In this document: in pieces, positions 28,056 to 36,428 of the stretch
How positions within the stretch are numbered: position 1 is the first letter of the stretch
Layout of the letters: each line of letters starts with the position of its first letter
NCBI GenBank assembly: GCA_018266575.1
Contig: JAFEAE010000023.1
Location: 1-64,000, forward strand
Source of the DNA: Bacteroidota bacterium
GTDB lineage: Bacteria; Bacteroidota; Bacteroidia; Chitinophagales; Chitinophagaceae
DNA: 64,000 nucleotides
Reading direction: 5' to 3'
Position numbers and translations under genes: made by a program
Notes under the pieces: model-generated
What the model was told of the DNA's origin: nothing
Seen by the model: the letters and a program-made list of their open reading frames with translations, nothing else
Database searches by the model: none

Positions 28056-28526
28056 ATGAAAATTGAAACAGGACAAATTGCCCCGTCATTTAGCTTGTAC
28101 GATTCTGAAAAAAATAAAATTAACCTTGAAGATTACCGCGGTAAAAATGTGCTGATATTATTTTTCCCCCTGGCATTTACCAGTGTTTGTACAACTGAAT
28201 TATGCAGTATTCGTGATAATATTGCTCATTACAATAATGCAAATGCACAAGTGCTTGGGATCAGTGTAGATTCCCTGTACACACTTGCAAAGTTTAAAGA
28301 AGCGCAACATCTGAATTTTCCTTTGCTAAGTGACTTCAATAAAGAAGTTTCGTCTGCATATGGGGCATTATATGAACAATTTGGGTTTGATATGAAAGGC
28401 GTTTCAAAACGGGCAGCTTTTGTCTTGGATAAAACCGGTATTGTAAAATATACGGAAGTGCTGGAAAAAGCGTCTGATTTACCGGATTTCAATGCTATTA
28501 ACCGGGTATTGGCAGAACTGAATTAG
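28056..28526 (+). CDS. thiol peroxiredoxin (AhpC/TSA family, AhpE/BCP-like)
   Basis: Reduces peroxides in the cytoplasm. The catalytic region FFPLAFTSVCTTELC has the peroxidatic Cys at residue 45 in the P-x-x-x-T/S-x-x-C setting and a second Cys at 50 that could be resolving. The length of 156 residues is typical. The frame can be opened at TTG 28035, but that codon is part of the -7 box TATTTTTG, so ATG 28056 is taken. Single-gene unit. Confidence 0.9.
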   Translation: MKIETGQIAPSFSLYDSEKNKINLEDYRGKNVLILFFPLAFTSVCTTELCSIRDNIAHYNNANAQVLGISVDSLYTLAKFKEAQHLNFPLLSDFNKEVSSAYGALYEQFGFDMKGVSKRAAFVLDKTGIVKYTEVLEKASDLPDFNAINRVLAELN

Positions 28527-28609
28527 TTAATACATAACAAGTTGGGTTTCATTCATAAAATCATTATTTAAAAGCCTCCTTTTTTAGCATTTTGTTAAGC
28601 ACTTATTTG

Positions 28610-28617
28610 TAACTTTG
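28610..28617 (+). promoter_or_regulatory. -7 promoter element of the small sorting-domain gene
   Basis: TAACTTTG matches TAnnTTTG and lies about 50 bp before the ATG at 28666. The TTG that opens the longer frame is inside it. Confidence 0.5.
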
Positions 28618-28665
28618 AAGAAAAGTAGGTATCTTGAAAAAATTAATGTCAAACCCTATCCGCCC

Positions 28666-29013
28666 ATGAGGATTTTTTACATAGTAATTTCTTTTTTATT
28701 GTTGGCAGCCGTAAATGTGAAAGCACAAAATGCTTCATCTATACCGTCACAGGAGCCGGAAGTCAAGCGTGTAAAATTTTATCCAAACCCGGCAACATCC
28801 TTCATTACTTTTGAATTTCAAAAACAGCAATCTTCAGAATCTTTTTCATTTGTAGTATTTAATTTTTTGGGCAAAGAAGTACATAAAGAAGATAATATAA
28901 CCCCAAAAACAATTATCAATTTAACCGATTTCCCACGTGGGATTTATATCTTCCAATTAAAAGATCAGAATGGAAGAGTTATAGAATCCGGAAGGTTCCA
29001 GGTGAACAAATAG
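28666..29013 (+). CDS. minimal T9SS type A sorting-domain protein
   Basis: 115 residues: a signal peptide (ends VKAQ), a spacer of about 15 residues, then a complete type A sorting domain (VKFYPNPATSFITFEF...FNFLGKEV...NLTDFPRGIYIFQLKDQNGR...GRFQVNK). Almost nothing but the export signal and the sorting domain is present. It may be a stand-alone carrier or regulatory peptide of the secretion system, or the remainder of a larger cargo. ATG 28666 is preferred over TTG 28615, which falls in the promoter. Confidence 0.82.
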   Translation: MRIFYIVISFLLLAAVNVKAQNASSIPSQEPEVKRVKFYPNPATSFITFEFQKQQSSESFSFVVFNFLGKEVHKEDNITPKTIINLTDFPRGIYIFQLKDQNGRVIESGRFQVNK

Positions 29014-29021
29014 TTTCTTTC

Positions 29022-30194
29022 TTATAGCACTTCTGCTATTAAAAATTTCAGGTAATTCGTGTTTTCAATTCCACGAATAATCGGATGATCACTTGCTTGT
29101 GCCTGGAAAGTTACCTGTCTTAATTTTCTTCTTGCATCTTTTGCTGCCATGTCAATGATCTCTAAAAAAAGATCGGGTTGAACCAAATTTGTACAAGATG
29201 ATGTAACAAGAAATCCGCCTTTTTTCAACAACTTCATCCCACGCAAATTGATTTCTTTATACCCCGTAATTGCTTTCTGGATATTTTCTCTGCTCTTAGT
29301 AAATGCAGGCGGGTCAAGCATTACAACATCATAAGCCCTTCCTTCTTTACTCCATTGTTTCAACGCATCAAAAGCATTGGTAGCTTCGAAACGACAAATG
29401 TGATCTAAGTTATTCAACGCAGCATTTTTAGTTGCCTGTGCTACGGCGTTCTCAGAAATATCCAATCCTAAAACTGATCTGGCCCCATATTTTGCTGCAT
29501 GGATTTCAAAAGTTCCGGTATAACAAAATGCACCGAGCACATCTGCACCTTTTACAATATGCTGAATCGCTCTGCGGTTATCGCGTTGATCTAAAAAATA
29601 TCCGGTCTTCTGCCCGTTAGCAACATCTACATGAAACTGCAAACCATTTTCCCTGATGATAATGTTTGTATCAAATGGTTCTGATAAGAATCCTTTTTGC
29701 TGGCCTAATCCCTCCAGTTCACGTACAGGCACATCATTTCTTTCATATATCCCTTTGGGTTGAAATATTTTTTGCAATGCATTTACGATCGCAGGCTTCC
29801 AGATATCAACACCTAACGCCAGCGTTTGAACCACAAAATACTCGTTGAACTTATCAATTATCAATGCCGGAATAAAATCTGCTTCACCAAAAATCAAACG
29901 GCAGTTTTCTGTATACCCAATTTTTTTCCGGTATTCCCAGGCTTCCGCAATCCTTTTGAAAAAAAACTCTTCATTAATAATTTCTTTCGGGTTGCGCGTC
30001 AAAATCCTCGCAATGATCTGCGATTTAGGGTTGATATATCCTTTCCCGACAAACTTATTATCGTGTGTAAAAATATCTGCAATTTCTCCACCGGAAGCGG
30101 AACCATCAACCTGATTCACTTCATTGGCAAACACCCATGGGTGGCCGTTGGCGATCCGCGGGCTGATCTTTTTCTTCAATATAACCTTTGTCAT
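29022..30194 (-). CDS. class I SAM-dependent rRNA methyltransferase, RlmI-like
   Basis: About 390 residues. An N-terminal PUA-type RNA-binding domain (ISPRIANGHPWVFANEVNQV) is followed by a Rossmann methyltransferase domain with GAFCYTGTFEIHAAKYGA, VLGLDIS and the catalytic-region motif LDPPAFTKS, then SSCTN. The family methylates cytosine C5 in 23S rRNA (RlmI, m5C1962 in E. coli); the exact target here is inferred. The upstream TTG/ATG extension overlaps the -7 box, so ATG 30194 is chosen. Divergent from grpE. Confidence 0.88.
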   Translation of the reverse strand: MTKVILKKKISPRIANGHPWVFANEVNQVDGSASGGEIADIFTHDNKFVGKGYINPKSQIIARILTRNPKEIINEEFFFKRIAEAWEYRKKIGYTENCRLIFGEADFIPALIIDKFNEYFVVQTLALGVDIWKPAIVNALQKIFQPKGIYERNDVPVRELEGLGQQKGFLSEPFDTNIIIRENGLQFHVDVANGQKTGYFLDQRDNRRAIQHIVKGADVLGAFCYTGTFEIHAAKYGARSVLGLDISENAVAQATKNAALNNLDHICRFEATNAFDALKQWSKEGRAYDVVMLDPPAFTKSRENIQKAITGYKEINLRGMKLLKKGGFLVTSSCTNLVQPDLFLEIIDMAAKDARRKLRQVTFQAQASDHPIIRGIENTNYLKFLIAEVL

Positions 30195-30198
30195 GCCG

Positions 30199-30206
30199 CA
30201 AAAATA
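30199..30206 (-). promoter_or_regulatory. -7 promoter element of the RlmI-like gene
   Basis: TATTTTTG on the minus strand, four bases before the ATG at 30194, implying a leaderless or nearly leaderless mRNA. Confidence 0.5.
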
Positions 30207-30266
30207 GGTTAACGGGAAATGTAAATAGTATATATCACTGTAAGACAATTTGTCTCTGCAATATTC

Positions 30267-30296
30267 TTGGCAGAATAATTGACAATCTTAATTTTG
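30267..30296 (+). promoter_or_regulatory. promoter of grpE-dnaJ
   Basis: TTG (30267-30269) and TAATTTTG (30289-30296) are 19 bp apart, matching the Bacteroidota consensus, with the grpE ATG 18 bp further on. No CIRCE-type palindrome is seen. Confidence 0.65.
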
Positions 30297-30314
30297 CGAC
30301 AATTTTAAATAATT

Positions 30315-30905
30315 ATGAAAGAAAAAGATACAAAGGCTTCACATCATAATGCCGCTCCGGATGACGACCTCAATAATGCTGAAAATATTTCAGATATTAA
30401 TGTTGATGAAAATATGGCGGGCACTATGCACCTGAATGACAGTATGGTAAATGAAGATGAGCTGGGCAAATTACAGGAAGAATTGCAGGAGCAGAAAAAT
30501 AAATATCTCAGGCTTTTTGCAGATTTCGACAATTTTAAAAAGCGTACTGCAAAAGAACGCCTCGAATTAATTCAAACAGCCGGCAAAGAAGTTATAACTG
30601 CTTTGCTGGATGTATTAGATGATTGCGACCGTGCAGAGAAACAATTGCAAACTGCAGAAAATATGGACCAGGTAAAACAAGGCGTACAATTGGTTTTTAA
30701 TAAACTCAGGTCGGTTTTGCAGAGTAAAGGATTGAAAGCAATGGAAAGCATCAACACAGAATTTGATGTAGAGAAACATGATGCTATAACAGAAATTCCA
30801 GCACCGACAGAATCCCTTAAAGGCAAAGTGATCGACGAAGTACAAAAAGGATATTATTTAAACGATAAAATTATCCGCCACGCAAAAGTGGTTGTTGGTA
30901 AATAA
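30315..30905 (+). CDS. grpE: nucleotide exchange factor GrpE
   Basis: 196 residues. It dimerises and releases ADP from DnaK in the Hsp70 cycle. An acidic disordered N-terminus (to about 50) is followed by the long coiled-coil helix (LGKLQEELQEQKNKYLRLFADFDNFKKRTAKER) and the C-terminal beta domain with the family ending VIDEVQKGYYLNDKIIRHAKVVVGK. Followed after 62 bp by dnaJ. dnaK is not in the window. Confidence 0.96.
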   Translation: MKEKDTKASHHNAAPDDDLNNAENISDINVDENMAGTMHLNDSMVNEDELGKLQEELQEQKNKYLRLFADFDNFKKRTAKERLELIQTAGKEVITALLDVLDDCDRAEKQLQTAENMDQVKQGVQLVFNKLRSVLQSKGLKAMESINTEFDVEKHDAITEIPAPTESLKGKVIDEVQKGYYLNDKIIRHAKVVVGK

Positions 30906-30918
30906 TTAGCTGATTAGT

Positions 30919-30952
30919 TAATGTGATAATGGGATTTTTCATTATCACATTA
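30919..30952. repeat. hairpin between grpE and dnaJ
   Basis: Perfect 13-bp arms TAATGTGATAATG / CATTATCACATTA around an 8-nt loop. No T-tract follows. It may attenuate or protect the mRNA between the two chaperone genes. Confidence 0.55.
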
Positions 30953-30967
30953 TCACATTAAAAATTT

Positions 30968-32128
30968 ATGTCAAAAAGAGATTATTACGAAGTATTGGGT
31001 GTAGCAAAAAATGCTTCGCAGGATGAGATCAAAAAATCGTATCGCAAAGTTGCGATGCAATATCATCCTGACCGTAACCCCGGAGACAAAGCTGCGGAAG
31101 AAAAATTTAAAGAGGCTGCGGAAGCGTATGAAGTGCTTAGTGATTCTGATAAGAGAGCGCAATATGATCGGTTCGGGCATGCAGGTATGAGCAATAATGG
31201 ACGCGGTGGGTTTGGTGGTGGCGGAATGAATATGGATGATATCTTCAGCCAGTTCGGTGATATTTTCGGTGATGATATTTTCGGAAGCTTTTTTGGAGGC
31301 GGAAGAAGAGGTAGCGGCGGTGGAAGAACAAGAGGTGTTCGCGGAAGTAACCTTCGTGTAAAGATCAAGTTGACGTACGAAGAAATTGCCAAAGGCGTTT
31401 CGAAAAATATCAAGGTTAAAAAATATGTAGTTTGTAATACTTGTCATGGAAGCGGTGCAAAAGATAAAGGAAGTGTACAGACTTGTAATACTTGTGACGG
31501 CAGCGGGCAGGTAAGAAAAGTTACAAATACATTTTTAGGTCAGATGCAAACCGTTACAACTTGTCCTACATGCAATGGTGAAGGATCAGTAGTAACTGCA
31601 AAATGTACTTCATGCAAGGGCGAAGGAAGAGTGTATGGTGAAGAAACAGTAACGCTTGATATTCCTGCCGGTGTTTCTGATGGCATGCAATTAAGTGTCG
31701 GCGGACGTGGCAATGCAGGCGAACGTGGGGGAATGACTGGTGACTTAATTATTCTGATAGAGGAGGAACAACATCCTGAATTGCATCGCGACGGATTGAA
31801 TGTAGGTTATGAATTGCATATCTCATTTACTGATGCTGTTTTCGGAATACAGGTTGAAGTGCCGACTATTGATGGCAAAGCAAAAATTAAAATTCCTGCA
31901 GGAACGCAAGGCGGAAGAATATTCCGGTTAAAAGGTAAAGGGTTCCCTTCTGTAAATTCGTATGAGAAAGGTGACCAGTTAATACACGTTAATGTCTGGA
32001 TCCCTCAGAACCTTACAAACGAAGAAAAAGCAATGCTGGAAAAATTAAGCCACTCATCTAATTTTCAACCGAAGCCTGATAAAAGCGAAAGGGGATTTTT
32101 TGATAAGGTGAAAGAAATGTTTAGCTAG
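30968..32128 (+). CDS. dnaJ: molecular chaperone DnaJ
   Basis: 386 residues, complete type I DnaJ. J domain with HPD at 33-35, Gly/Phe-rich linker (about 72-125), four CxxCxGxG zinc motifs starting at Cys 156, 173, 199 and 213, and the C-terminal substrate-binding domains. It delivers clients to DnaK and stimulates its ATPase. Cotranscribed with grpE and closed by a rho-independent terminator. Confidence 0.97.
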   Translation: MSKRDYYEVLGVAKNASQDEIKKSYRKVAMQYHPDRNPGDKAAEEKFKEAAEAYEVLSDSDKRAQYDRFGHAGMSNNGRGGFGGGGMNMDDIFSQFGDIFGDDIFGSFFGGGRRGSGGGRTRGVRGSNLRVKIKLTYEEIAKGVSKNIKVKKYVVCNTCHGSGAKDKGSVQTCNTCDGSGQVRKVTNTFLGQMQTVTTCPTCNGEGSVVTAKCTSCKGEGRVYGEETVTLDIPAGVSDGMQLSVGGRGNAGERGGMTGDLIILIEEEQHPELHRDGLNVGYELHISFTDAVFGIQVEVPTIDGKAKIKIPAGTQGGRIFRLKGKGFPSVNSYEKGDQLIHVNVWIPQNLTNEEKAMLEKLSHSSNFQPKPDKSERGFFDKVKEMFS

Positions 32129-32141
32129 GATAAATTATTAC

Positions 32142-32164
32142 AGGAGCTACTCGGCTCCTTTTTT
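32142..32164 (+). terminator. rho-independent terminator of dnaJ
   Basis: AGGAGC / GCTCCT arms with a 6-nt loop, then six T. The stem covers the last codons and stop of the convergent VWA gene (TAG at 32147-32149), so one sequence serves both. Confidence 0.8.
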
Positions 32165-33901
32165 ATTGCGCCAATTTCTCGGGTATATCTTTTTTGCTTT
32201 TTCTACCAATTCAATAAATTCTTTGTGCAATGAATTTTGCGGGTCTTGTGATTGTTTTGCTATTTCAAGAATGGAATTCCAGTTTGCTTTGCGCATAAAT
32301 TCCGAATTTCTCAAAACACCTCCAAACATAGCAATAGAAGTAGCAAAACGAATTGATGCAGGAAGCTGTTTAAATTCAGTAACAACATCCGGACAATCAT
32401 AGGTAAGTTTATTTTCAACAGAATCCCCCGGCAGTTTGTAATGCAAAGACACTTTAGCAAGGTTTTTTTCCGGATCGGGAAAAGTATTTTCAACAGTTGA
32501 GATTTCAAATATCGCAATCAATGAATGCCCTGAACCGATCTCGCCACCTTGTAATTCACTCACCGAATCTTCGAGGTATTTTATTTTGTTATCAAACCCG
32601 ATCAGGCGATAATTCTTCACCATTGTTGTATCAAAATTCACATCTACATAAGCATCGTCAGCAACTGAATAAATGGTTTGCGTAAATTCCTGCATCAATA
32701 CTTTTTCCGCTTCTTTTTCATCATCGAGATATGCAAAATTTCCATTTCCCCGTTCAGCTAATACCTGCAGTTTCGAATCTTTATAATTGCCCATGCCAAC
32801 ACCAAGGCATGTTAAATAAATTCCTCTTTGCTTATGGCTGACGATTAATTTTTCGAGATCTTCTTCACTACTTTGCCCTACATTAAAATCTCCGTCTGTT
32901 GCAAGTATAACGCGGTTATTTCCGCCATGTATAAATTGATTGGATGCAATGCGGTATGCAGCATTGATGCCTGCTTCACCCGGGGTTGGCCCTCCGGGAT
33001 ATAATTCTTCTATGGATTGTGTAATAATGTTTTTCTCGCTTCCCGGGGTTGGCGGAAGCCACACTCCTACTGTGCTGCCATATACAACAATCGAAACAGT
33101 ATCAATATCACGTAGGTTACTCACCAATAAACCGAATGCAGATTTTAATAAAGGAAGCCTGTTGGGCAAGTCCATCGATCCCGAAATATCGATCAGGAAA
33201 ACGAGGTTGGCAGGTGGTACTTTGTCATAATCAATTTTTTTTGCGCATATATGAAGATAAAGCAACTGGTTATTTTCATTCCAGGGGCATTTTGAAATAT
33301 ATGACCGTGTACTGAACACGCTGTCATTTAACGGTGATGTATAGTCGAAATTAAAATAGTTGAGCATTTCTTCGATGCGCACTGCATCTGGAGGAATTGT
33401 ATTATCCATATTCAATAACCTGCGGATATTGCTATACGAAGCCTTGTCGATATTCATAGCAAAACCGGTTTCAGGAAATTTTGAGGATGACACAAACTGG
33501 TTTTCCAGCAATGTGCTGTATGTTTCAGAACCAATTGTCCAGTTACGCCAGTCTTCCGGCCGAAAATTTTTTGTTGCAGATAATAACGCTTTTTTAGGCG
33601 GCGGCGGTGGCGGGGCAAGCAATTTCAGCACAATACTTTGATATTGCCTTGTATCCAACCGCAATGAAATAGTTTGAAAACCGTCAACCGTTATTGTAAC
33701 AGAATCTGATGTTTCGGAAGTAAGTATACCAAATGTCCCGTCGCCTCCTGTATAATAAAGATATCCCGTTGAGTGAACAAGTATACGCACATTTTGCAAA
33801 GGGGTTTTGTTCTCATCTTTTATTTCACCGCGCAAATAATATTGTGCGTTTACCAATGAGGCAACAAATAACAAAAGGGATATGACAGCGGTTCTTTTCA
33901 A
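32147..33901 (-). CDS. exported von Willebrand factor A protein, YfbK-like
   Basis: 584 residues. Signal peptide (ends VNAQ), then a carboxypeptidase-regulatory-like beta domain (YLRGEIKDENKTPLQNVRILV), a Pro6 linker, a VWF-anchor region (FAMNIDKASYSNIRRLLN) and a VWA domain with the metal site DISGS, plus the C-terminal DUF3520-like part. YfbK-like proteins bind ligands through the metal site; the function is unknown. The frame opens at TTG 33901, and the signal peptide begins right there. Confidence 0.85.
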   Translation of the reverse strand: MKRTAVISLLLFVASLVNAQYYLRGEIKDENKTPLQNVRILVHSTGYLYYTGGDGTFGILTSETSDSVTITVDGFQTISLRLDTRQYQSIVLKLLAPPPPPPKKALLSATKNFRPEDWRNWTIGSETYSTLLENQFVSSSKFPETGFAMNIDKASYSNIRRLLNMDNTIPPDAVRIEEMLNYFNFDYTSPLNDSVFSTRSYISKCPWNENNQLLYLHICAKKIDYDKVPPANLVFLIDISGSMDLPNRLPLLKSAFGLLVSNLRDIDTVSIVVYGSTVGVWLPPTPGSEKNIITQSIEELYPGGPTPGEAGINAAYRIASNQFIHGGNNRVILATDGDFNVGQSSEEDLEKLIVSHKQRGIYLTCLGVGMGNYKDSKLQVLAERGNGNFAYLDDEKEAEKVLMQEFTQTIYSVADDAYVDVNFDTTMVKNYRLIGFDNKIKYLEDSVSELQGGEIGSGHSLIAIFEISTVENTFPDPEKNLAKVSLHYKLPGDSVENKLTYDCPDVVTEFKQLPASIRFATSIAMFGGVLRNSEFMRKANWNSILEIAKQSQDPQNSLHKEFIELVEKAKKIYPRNWRNKKGAE

Positions 33902-33963
33902 AAAAAATACCGGTTGAAATGAAGGGTTATTTAATTAATGCCCGTTTCTCGTCTGAAACGTTT

Positions 33964-34500
33964 CTAATCAACCAACTGGTATATCTCTTCTATATTTCTT
34001 CCCAAACCATTATAATCAAGCCCATAACCTAAAACAAATTTATCTGGAATAGAAAAGCCAAGGTAATCGATCGTAATCGGGAAAACTGTTGCTGCAGGTT
34101 TGTGCAATAATGCAACAATTTTTAATGATGCAGGTTGTTGATGCAGCAGTTGAGGCAGAAATTCACTGAGTGTTTTCCCGGTATCAACAATATCTTCAAT
34201 AATGATTACATGCCTTCCGATAATATCTGTATCCAACCCGATAGCAGTGATAACATGCCCTGAGGATTTTGTGCCTTTATAAGAAGCTAATTTTATAAAA
34301 CAGATCTCTGCCTCAATAGAAATTTTTTTAAAAAGATCAGAAGCAAACATGAAAGAGCCATTCAAAATGGCAATGAACAAAGGGTTTTTCCCTGCGTAAT
34401 CCGCATTCAGCTTTTCTGCAATACCATCAATTTTTTCCTGGATGCTGGCTGCACTTAAGTAGGGCTCAAAATTTTTATCGTGAACACGAATGATCGGCAT
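33964..34500 (-). CDS. hpt: hypoxanthine phosphoribosyltransferase
   Basis: 178 residues from ATG 34500. Salvages hypoxanthine and guanine with PRPP to IMP and GMP. The PRPP-binding loop IIIEDIVDTGKTL is intact (about 99-111), and LNGSFMFASDL and the C-terminal FVLGYGLDYN are also typical. The longer frame to 34548 opens with TTG and adds residues unlike the family. It follows the glucosaminidase gene by 57 bp on the same strand. Confidence 0.92.
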   Translation of the reverse strand: MPIIRVHDKNFEPYLSAASIQEKIDGIAEKLNADYAGKNPLFIAILNGSFMFASDLFKKISIEAEICFIKLASYKGTKSSGHVITAIGLDTDIIGRHVIIIEDIVDTGKTLSEFLPQLLHQQPASLKIVALLHKPAATVFPITIDYLGFSIPDKFVLGYGLDYNGLGRNIEEIYQLVD

Positions 34501-34557
34501 ATTAGTGTTGAAGATAACAGGTTCTTTCCGTGTTTTCAAATTTTGCAATGACTACTT

Positions 34558-35625
34558 CTATTTATTAACAACAGTTGAAGTTTGATATTGCTGTTGCATT
34601 TTTTCGCTGGCGAGTGCAGGACGCGAAGGTGCCTCAGATTGCAGATATAATTTTTCTCCGACAGCAGGTTGCGTGCCGTTTGCAAGATGATTTAATTCCT
34701 GTAAACTTTCATAACGTATCGCTTCTGATTGACAGATGTCGTATAATGTTTCGCCTTCCCGCACAATATGAAATTCGTTATTACCAACTTTTCTTTTACG
34801 TTGCAGAAACAGTAATTGATCTTTCACCAACACGTCTTCATTGTTCAGGTCATTAAAATCAAGAAGGCGTGCCAATGGCATATTGTAATCATTTGCAATA
34901 GACAACAGGGACGCTCCCGATCTTGCAAAAATTACTTTGGTATTGTTGATCGTAAATTCACCTGTTGGATATTGCGGAACATTTGGCGCATCTACTGAAA
35001 CAGGTTTTGATGCAGATGAAACTGTTGCTGTATTTGTTTTGGCATAATTGGCATTTTTCTCATTTACATTCTCAGCAAACTGTTCATCCGGGCGTTTCAT
35101 TTTCCCCATTGCTATCAGCGTATATTGCTGCAGGTTATAATCTTCAATTAATTTAATAAGTATCTGTGAATAACGAATGTTAGTTGCGTATCCTGCTTTT
35201 TTCAATCCATACGCCCAGGATTGATAATCCATCGGATCAAGCTTAAATAGAAAAGCATAACGCATACTGTTCCTTAAAAAATCAGAATGGTCTTTATAAG
35301 AATCGAGCGGAGTATCATAACTACGGAAGCATTCTCCTCTTGCATCGTCATCATGATAAACAACGGAACCCGTCCAGTTTTCCTTGCATTTTATCCCGAA
35401 ATGATTATTTGATTTTCTTACCAGCTCACTCGTGCCTGCTTCCGTTTCATGAATGCCCTGTGCCAGGATAATAGATGCCGGAACACCACTGCGTTGCATC
35501 TCGCTGATCGCAATCTCTTTATAAGCGTTGATATAATTTTCAATGTCAGCAGGTTTTTGCGCTGATATTTTGCTGCAGAAAAAAACAATAACAGTTACCA
35601 ATAATAATCTTGCCTTCGTGTTCAT
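34558..35625 (-). CDS. exported glucosaminidase with two LysM domains
   Basis: 355 residues. Signal peptide (ends ISAQ), then a glucosaminidase/FlgJ-type domain (about 25-165) with ILAQGIHETEAGTSELVRKSNNHFGIK, the catalytic Glu in the HETE segment. Two LysM-like modules follow (about 225-280 and 288-335, e.g. FHIVREGETLYDICQ). It should cut the glycan strands of peptidoglycan. It is 7 bp downstream of the O-methyltransferase gene and upstream of hpt. Confidence 0.9.
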   Translation of the reverse strand: MNTKARLLLVTVIVFFCSKISAQKPADIENYINAYKEIAISEMQRSGVPASIILAQGIHETEAGTSELVRKSNNHFGIKCKENWTGSVVYHDDDARGECFRSYDTPLDSYKDHSDFLRNSMRYAFLFKLDPMDYQSWAYGLKKAGYATNIRYSQILIKLIEDYNLQQYTLIAMGKMKRPDEQFAENVNEKNANYAKTNTATVSSASKPVSVDAPNVPQYPTGEFTINNTKVIFARSGASLLSIANDYNMPLARLLDFNDLNNEDVLVKDQLLFLQRKRKVGNNEFHIVREGETLYDICQSEAIRYESLQELNHLANGTQPAVGEKLYLQSEAPSRPALASEKMQQQYQTSTVVNK

Positions 35626-35632
35626 TACGATT

Positions 35633-36271
35633 TTATTTTTTCCGGATTAAAAATAAACCATCACGCACAGTCAGCATCACTTTTTCAACAGACCCATCTT
35701 CTTTTATCATTTCATTAAAAGCGTGAATGGCTTTCGGGTTTTTCCCTTTAATGTTTTCTTCCAAAACTTCACCGTGAAACAACACATTGTCTGCAATGAT
35801 CAATCCCCCGCTTCTCACGTTTGGCAATACCAGTTTATAATATTCACTATACCCGACTTTATCTGCATCGATGAAAACAATGTCCCATGTTTCATGTAAC
35901 GTTGGGATAATCTCCAACGCATTTCCGCGATGTAAAATTATTTTATCCGTCGCATTTGCTTTTCTGAAATTTTCTTCCGCAGTATCTGCATCTTCATCGC
36001 GCAATTCGAGTGTGTGCAATTTACCACCGGGTTTTAATCCTTTTGACAAGTATAAAGAACTGTATCCTACAAACGTGCCAATCTCCAGAATACGTTCGGG
36101 CTGCATGAGCCTGCTGATCATCTCCAGGAATTTGCCCTGCACATGCCCGCTTAACATATCCGAATGCGGATGGTTTGCATACGTGTGTGCGGCGATTTCA
36201 CTCATCAATTTTTCTTCCTGTGAAGAAAAATTTTCTGCATACAGCTGTGCTATTGAATTAACAATTTCCAA
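35633..36271 (-). CDS. SAM-dependent O-methyltransferase
   Basis: 212 residues. The catechol O-methyltransferase-type fold is visible: RILEIGTFVGYSSLYLSKGL (SAM loop), LHTLELRDED, and DIVFIDADKVGYSEYY with the metal-binding Asp, then IIADNVLFHG. It methylates a hydroxyl on a small substrate not known here. The start is TTG 36271, with the -7 box TATCTTTG at 36287-36294 upstream. Head of a cluster with the glucosaminidase and hpt. Confidence 0.88.
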   Translation of the reverse strand: MEIVNSIAQLYAENFSSQEEKLMSEIAAHTYANHPHSDMLSGHVQGKFLEMISRLMQPERILEIGTFVGYSSLYLSKGLKPGGKLHTLELRDEDADTAEENFRKANATDKIILHRGNALEIIPTLHETWDIVFIDADKVGYSEYYKLVLPNVRSGGLIIADNVLFHGEVLEENIKGKNPKAIHAFNEMIKEDGSVEKVMLTVRDGLFLIRKK

Positions 36272-36286
36272 TTCTTAAATTTTTTG

Positions 36287-36294
36287 CAAAGATA
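36287..36294 (-). promoter_or_regulatory. -7 promoter element of the O-methyltransferase gene
   Basis: TATCTTTG on the minus strand, 15 bp before the TTG start. It has the same -7 sequence as two of the rRNA promoters; the -33 part is weak. Confidence 0.5.
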
Positions 36295-36339
36295 GGTCAA
36301 TGTGTTATAAGAAACAGTTAAGCATCTTTTGCAAATGCC

Positions 36340-36425
36340 TCCGTTTAAAATCCGATTCAGGATTTGTCATCCCGACAAAAGAGGGATTGCAAGACGCCTC
36401 GTAACCCAGCATGACAAAATTTTTA
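36340..36425. repeat. REP-like intergenic sequence
   Basis: Contains GTCATCCCGACAAAAGAGGGATT and ends with CATGACAAA, an inverted echo of GTCAT. It resembles dispersed palindromic intergenic elements; other copies would be needed to prove it. Confidence 0.3.
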
Positions 36426-36428
36426 GAG

